Source: Balaenoptera acutorostrata (lineage: Eukaryota > Chordata > Mammalia > Artiodactyla > Balaenopteridae). Taken from it: a stretch of 64,000 bases of DNA. The stretch covers positions 24,823,032 to 24,887,031 of the forward strand of contig NC_080071.1 of the NCBI RefSeq assembly GCF_949987535.1, read 5' to 3'. Shown here piece by piece: positions 59,176-64,000 of this stretch. A program made the position numbers and the translations under genes. Position 1 is the stretch's first letter; every line of letters starts with the position of its first letter. Under the pieces are notes generated by a model. That model was given only the letters and a program-made list of their open reading frames with translations, made no database searches and was not told the DNA's origin.

Positions 59176-60890
59176 TCTATTCCCCCTATTCTTTTGGCCA
59201 GTTGTGTACCAAATAAAGAATTAAAATAGGGTACTTCGGAGTACCAAGTTTAAGAAAGTAAGGATTTCTTGGTGACAAAGTTCCAAATCAGGCCTATTAT
59301 AATACAGTTGTTACCTCAAATACTTATGATATTATTTGTATTTCTGTTTAGTGTTTAAAAAACACTTTAAAAAATGTACTTATGTGCAGCTCAATTTCTT
59401 TAGGGCTTCATAAATTTCCTGGCAGGAAAGATGTATTCCAATCCTCTGCCCACATTGTCAGAATTGGGTTCAGAATTCAAGCTCTCTCCTTATACTATAT
59501 CCAATAGCAAGAGGTATCCAGGGCGAGATGCAGGTAGATGCTCCCTGATTTCTGCTCTGCTAGCTGTGAAGTTGGCTAATACCTATCTCATGGCAGGTAT
59601 CCAGAGGATTAAAAAAATAGATTTTTATAAAGCTCTTTGGAGATTCTTGGATAAAAGGGGCTGCCGAGGCATACAGCATTCTTATCTCCCCAGTTGCCAC
59701 GGAGCCTGCAATTTCCCATGGCATGTTGCATCAACCCAAGAAAAAGCAAGGGTGAGCTGTGGAAAATAGGAGCATTGGCAACTGGAAGGGACAGATAGCA
59801 CTAGCCCATGTGAACCACACAGGTTGCCTCCTGGGATGCTAGAAGATAGTCAGGATTGTAATTAATGGATAGGGACGTTGATTCTCTTTCTGGGATAACT
59901 GTGGCATTGCAAATTAGTGAAATTACACAGTTTGTATTCTGTAATTTTGTTTGACTAAAAAAAATTAACTAATAAAATAGCCTCTAGGAAAACTCAAAGG
60001 AAGCATAACATCAAAATGTGTAATGTGAACAGCTTAGCATTGAACTTGAAAGGTATCCTACAGTTAACTATTTCATTTATAGGCCAGGAATTTCTACCAA
60101 TCAAGTTAAGTAAGGGTTCTTTATAAAGATCATGCTGGGTTTTGCCTATGGATAAAGATGTTGAACAATGCATTACTAGAGGGAGAAAAGTCTTTAACTT
60201 ATGCTGTACATTGTTTTAAGTGTCAAAATATATGCTATATTTTGAATTGCTTTAATTCAAATAAGCGCTATTTTGGCTTCTAAAAGCTATTAATTTCAAC
60301 TGACTCATTTTATAAATACCACCTCTGAAAAGCATATATTTCTCTTCCCTGCAAAAAACTAATTAAGTATTCCATATTGTTATTATATGACATAATGACA
60401 CTAATTTCTTATCTGTGTGTGGGTGGGGAAGTAAGGCGATAGAAGGAATAATCCTTATTTCTTTTTCTCTGATGGTGCTGGAAATCACTGAAAGAAAGTA
60501 AAATGCAGGAACTAAATAAAAATATGGGGGTCGAGAGAGAAAATCAATAAATATCTAAATTATTAAAGAAAAGCTACTACCCAGTGTCTTACTGTCATGC
60601 ATCATACCCCGGATCTGAAAGCAGACAGGTGAATTGTCTCCAGCCTGCATTGGTTTGGACACTCTTTCCAGCACGCTCATTAGCAGCTCCGAGTCTAGGC
60701 TCCCTGTTAGTAGAAAGGCAGGGATCACAGCAGGGAAGTTATATCTCAGGCTTCTCACATTCCTGCTCTATCTTAGCAAAGCTTTACAAAGCCTTTTCTG
60801 GCAGCTCATTAGTAGGTGCACTGATGCATAAGAGACAGTCATTAGAAGTGTTTTTCAACATTGGCTTTTGATCAGGTGACTAGTAGCATT
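59176..60890. other. repeat-poor unannotated DNA
   Basis: Open frames of 112 codons (59431-59769, plus) and up to 95 codons (60555-60871, both strands) lie in sequence less AT-rich than the surroundings. No domain recognised and frames overlap on both strands. Confidence 0.4.
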
Positions 60891-63800
60891 GTGGAGACAT
60901 TTACTTACATTGTTTTCCATAAGAGATTCTGTTGCTATATTGAGAATGACATACATAAAAATGTTGAAAACTAGCTTGACCTTTCTATGACAAAAAGGGA
61001 GAAGAAAAAGAAACTCCATTAGTTCCCTGAATCTTGCCTTTATACTGTCAACTATGACGTAAGAGATGCGTGGACTGCTCCCTCAGCAACTGCTCTCTTT
61101 TAGCTTTAAAAATCTAAGCCAAGTTCAAATCTATCGTTTGATTTAGGGTTATGACAAAAGGAACACTAGTGTGAGCAAATACAAATGAAATATCATAAGC
61201 TTTATAGGGTCTCTTCTAATGCTAGGCATTTGTTTTTTCACCATAAAGGCTGACTTTCCAAATAAGGGCAAAATTCATCATTCACAGCCTAATAAAGCGT
61301 TGCAAAAAGTTAGCAGACAAAATTCAGATGGCTCATTAATCTCTAAAGAGAGCTTCCATTGTAAAAATTTGTTAAGGCTACAGGGATAATTTCTTTTAAT
61401 AAGTAAAAGCATAAGACACTGCGTGTGGAGAAAGCATATGCGGTCAGGTGAACCCCCGCTATAAAATAAGATTGAATTTGTCATTCCTTTAAGAGTCCAT
61501 TGTCTATAAAATAAAGCAGGTTATTATGGGTAATTGAACTTTCGCTAATACATTTTCTTTGATAATTATCTTTCACTACTGATATTCTCTCTTTTTTCCC
61601 CCAAAACATTGACTTTGTCAAGTCTTAGTTTGGTGAGAATTTTTATTTCATCAGTTCACAGAGTACACATTTAGCCTGTGGTCCCTTCTGAACAGAAGAA
61701 AATCATGTTAAGCACATACCCTAACATGTAACTCAAAAGGACGAGAAGCTTTCTTTGTCAAACTTTACTGAAACAAAGTGCATCAGCTTAATCAGGTCTG
61801 TTCTTGGCAATGCAGGAACATGACATGCCAATTACATAAACTTTCAACTAAGTGAAGACTCCTGCTGACTAATTCAGTGTTGATTGTTTTCCGCTACTTG
61901 GCTTTGACTGCTTGTTAAGACTTAAGAAAAAAAGGGGGGGGGATGGGAGAGGGGGTAAAAATTGTAGGAATTCTCTCCTTCCATCAAACATTCTTATGAT
62001 TGCCAGCAATTAGTTAAGCTTCTTGGCGGTAAAATGACAAGATGGAACTTGACCAAATACAATGTGTGGAACTCACAGGCATCTGCCCCAGCTGAAAGAC
62101 ATTACAATGTTTGTTAACCTTACGGGTCATTCCTGATTCACTTCTGCAGACAGAAAACAAGATTTATATAACACAGATCAATACTGCCCTAAGACTTTCG
62201 CCATTGAGGATGCTAGATTGAGGCACTTCTCTTTATCAGTTTACCATGACACTAATGTATTTTGCCTGTTTTGCCTGGGCAGTGATGAATCTGTTGGCAA
62301 GAAAAAACAAATAAGTTTTGTTGTTGAGAGACATGTTGTCCATGATTTGTCTCAGCAGACACGCCAACTTGCTGGCCAATTCATTTCCTATTTAATTTAA
62401 GTGGCATATCTGTCTTCCCCTTTCAGGTATGTCTTTTGTCTACTGCACAACCATACTGGCAGTGCTCTGAGAGAGCTTGCAGTAGATCTCTGCAAGGAGA
62501 TTGACACAGCAGAGCCAGGAACCCAATCTATAATTTTCAGAAGAATCTCTCTGAAATATAGAGCCACCGTCTAACCCAGTGTCTGGCAGGAAACTTACTA
62601 TTTACCCAATTTCTGGCATGAAACAATATTTTAGCAGCATTTTATAAATAGTTCATGAATTTTATGCTACGTCCAAAACATAAATATATAGCAAATGTCC
62701 TTTTAAAATCAGAGCTTATTTCTTATATGCAGAAATATTTTGTTTACTTTGTGAGGTCAAGCAAGTATTGTTTAATTATGAAATATATGTGGCATAATAT
62801 GACAATATTTTATTTTGATGTGTTACATGTGGGTACAGTTCCTAATTTCTTCATTACCTCAATTAGTTTTGCTCAATACTCTTACCTTTAAGGCATCGGA
62901 TAATATTTAAATAGTAGAGAAACAAAACACAAGGTGATTCATTTTAACAGCAATGCTTATATAGTTTAATTTTAAATGAAGCTACTTCTTAAAGGAAGAT
63001 AACACACCCTATCACGAGACACACATGACATCTAAGTAAATGTTAATAGAAAAGTCAAGGAAGAAATGACTTTACATTTCAATTCATGACAAAGCCAATG
63101 CTCTAGGAAAAATGTGTTGAGTGGTGAAACTATAGCATAGGAACACCTCAAACTCTGACAGTCCTTAAGCAATGGAACAGTTAACATAGCACAGCACAGT
63201 CCACAAATGTGCCAGCTAAATCTCTATGTCAGAACACATTAATTATAGCAGTCAGTTTACCTTTCTCCTTCATAACATTTTTGATTAAAATTTCACACAT
63301 TACAATGATATGTGTCTTTTCTATAAGCTGTGAAATTTGCTCAGCCATCAATGGGTTTGGATTTTGTTCCTAAGAAGCTTATAGTACATAAAAAGTTGAC
63401 TTATGATCTCTGAATAGTGAAATCAAGGAGTTTCTTTTGGATAGACATAGAATTTTATAACAGCAGTGGTGTCGCAGAGCAAAACATTCATTAGTAATAT
63501 TGTACCCCCAAAAGCAATAACTTCTCTCTTAATATGTTGGCTCAAAATTTATAACTGCAAGCCTTAATTAAGCTGTAGATTATGTTTTGAAAGGTATAGT
63601 CAATGTAATGAATCCCTGAAGATGAAAAATAAACAATAAAAGATAATCAAAACATTTATCTATTTAATGGATTTATATAGTTGTGTTGTAAATGTTATTT
63701 AACAGATGTGCAAAGATTAATAGAATAATGCAATGATAATTGTAAAAACATTCTAATCATTACTATCTAAATTGACATGCAATACTGCTGTGTTAACTCT

Positions 63801-64000
63801 TACAACTATGGAATACATGTTTATAAGACTATCAGTTTGAAATCCAATTATTTTTAAGGGTGAAGCACACTGTAGTTTTAGATTCAATACTTTTTCCGAT
63901 TGGTTATATAACACTGACTATTCTGCACTTAAAAATCAAAGATGTAATAAAATAAACTTGAGCCAAGATTTCTCTAGTGTTCTATCATTTACCAAGTCTA
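60891..64000. other. repeat-free unannotated DNA, candidate for conserved non-coding sequence
   Basis: I could not assign any interspersed repeat to these 3.1 kb, the longest clean stretch near the right end. It contains TAATTG-type homeodomain-like sites (for example near 61532-61540), a long G-run at 61934-61942, and no coding signal. The idea that it is constrained is an inference only. Confidence 0.35.
61934..61956 (+). repeat. G-rich tract
   Basis: About nine consecutive G, then ATGGGAGAGGGGG, preceded by an A-run. Confidence 0.85.

Overview
The window is vertebrate nuclear DNA from a placental mammal. It is AT-rich, has no operon-like or phage-like gene packing, and is strewn with mammalian interspersed repeats. 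Five copies of the tRNA-derived CHR-type SINE (the 'GGCTTCCCTGGTGGCGCAGTGG' head family, counted on both strands), a cetartiodactyl-type L1 and a BTMAR1-like mariner point to the whale/hippo/ruminant clade. I saw no BovB LINE and no Bov-tA or ART2A SINE, which a ruminant window of 64 kb should contain, so a cetacean is the best guess. That is an inference from repeats alone.

I find no protein-coding gene that I can support. The longest open frames outside mobile elements (for example 172 codons on the minus strand at 26585-27103) show no recognisable family. The window is best read as intergenic or deep intronic DNA.

Layout. 0-9 kb: old MER5A, MIR, L2 and L1M pieces, a MIR apparently split by an old LTR, and three CHR SINEs. 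9-18 kb: mostly unannotated AT-rich DNA with two AT/TG simple-repeat tracts and one CHR SINE. 18.4-20.3 kb: a decayed MaLR-like LTR element that seems to keep both LTRs and its internal part. 21-22.7 kb: remnants of an ancient L1. 22.7-34 kb: largely unannotated, with L2 pieces and an MLT1-type LTR. 34-38.6 kb: MER5A, a short-form CHR SINE, MIRs and L2s. 38712-39992: a full-length mariner with both terminal inverted repeats but a dead transposase. 40-47 kb: unannotated DNA, an AT tract and a G-rich polypurine tract. 47.6-55.8 kb: a 5'-truncated L1 followed 91 bp later by a full-length 7.2 kb L1 with a perfect 19-bp target-site duplication. 56-64 kb: few repeats; the last 4-5 kb are the best place to look for conserved non-coding sequence.

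The elements record a sequence of insertions: MIR, L2, old L1M, MaLR and MER5A first, then mariner, then the L1s and CHR SINEs. None of the autonomous copies looks able to move: the mariner has lost frame and a catalytic aspartate, and both L1 open reading frames carry stops, with several frameshifts in ORF2. I did not find a new biological system here. The most useful leads are the mariner, the L1 pair, the two-LTR element and the repeat-poor right end.
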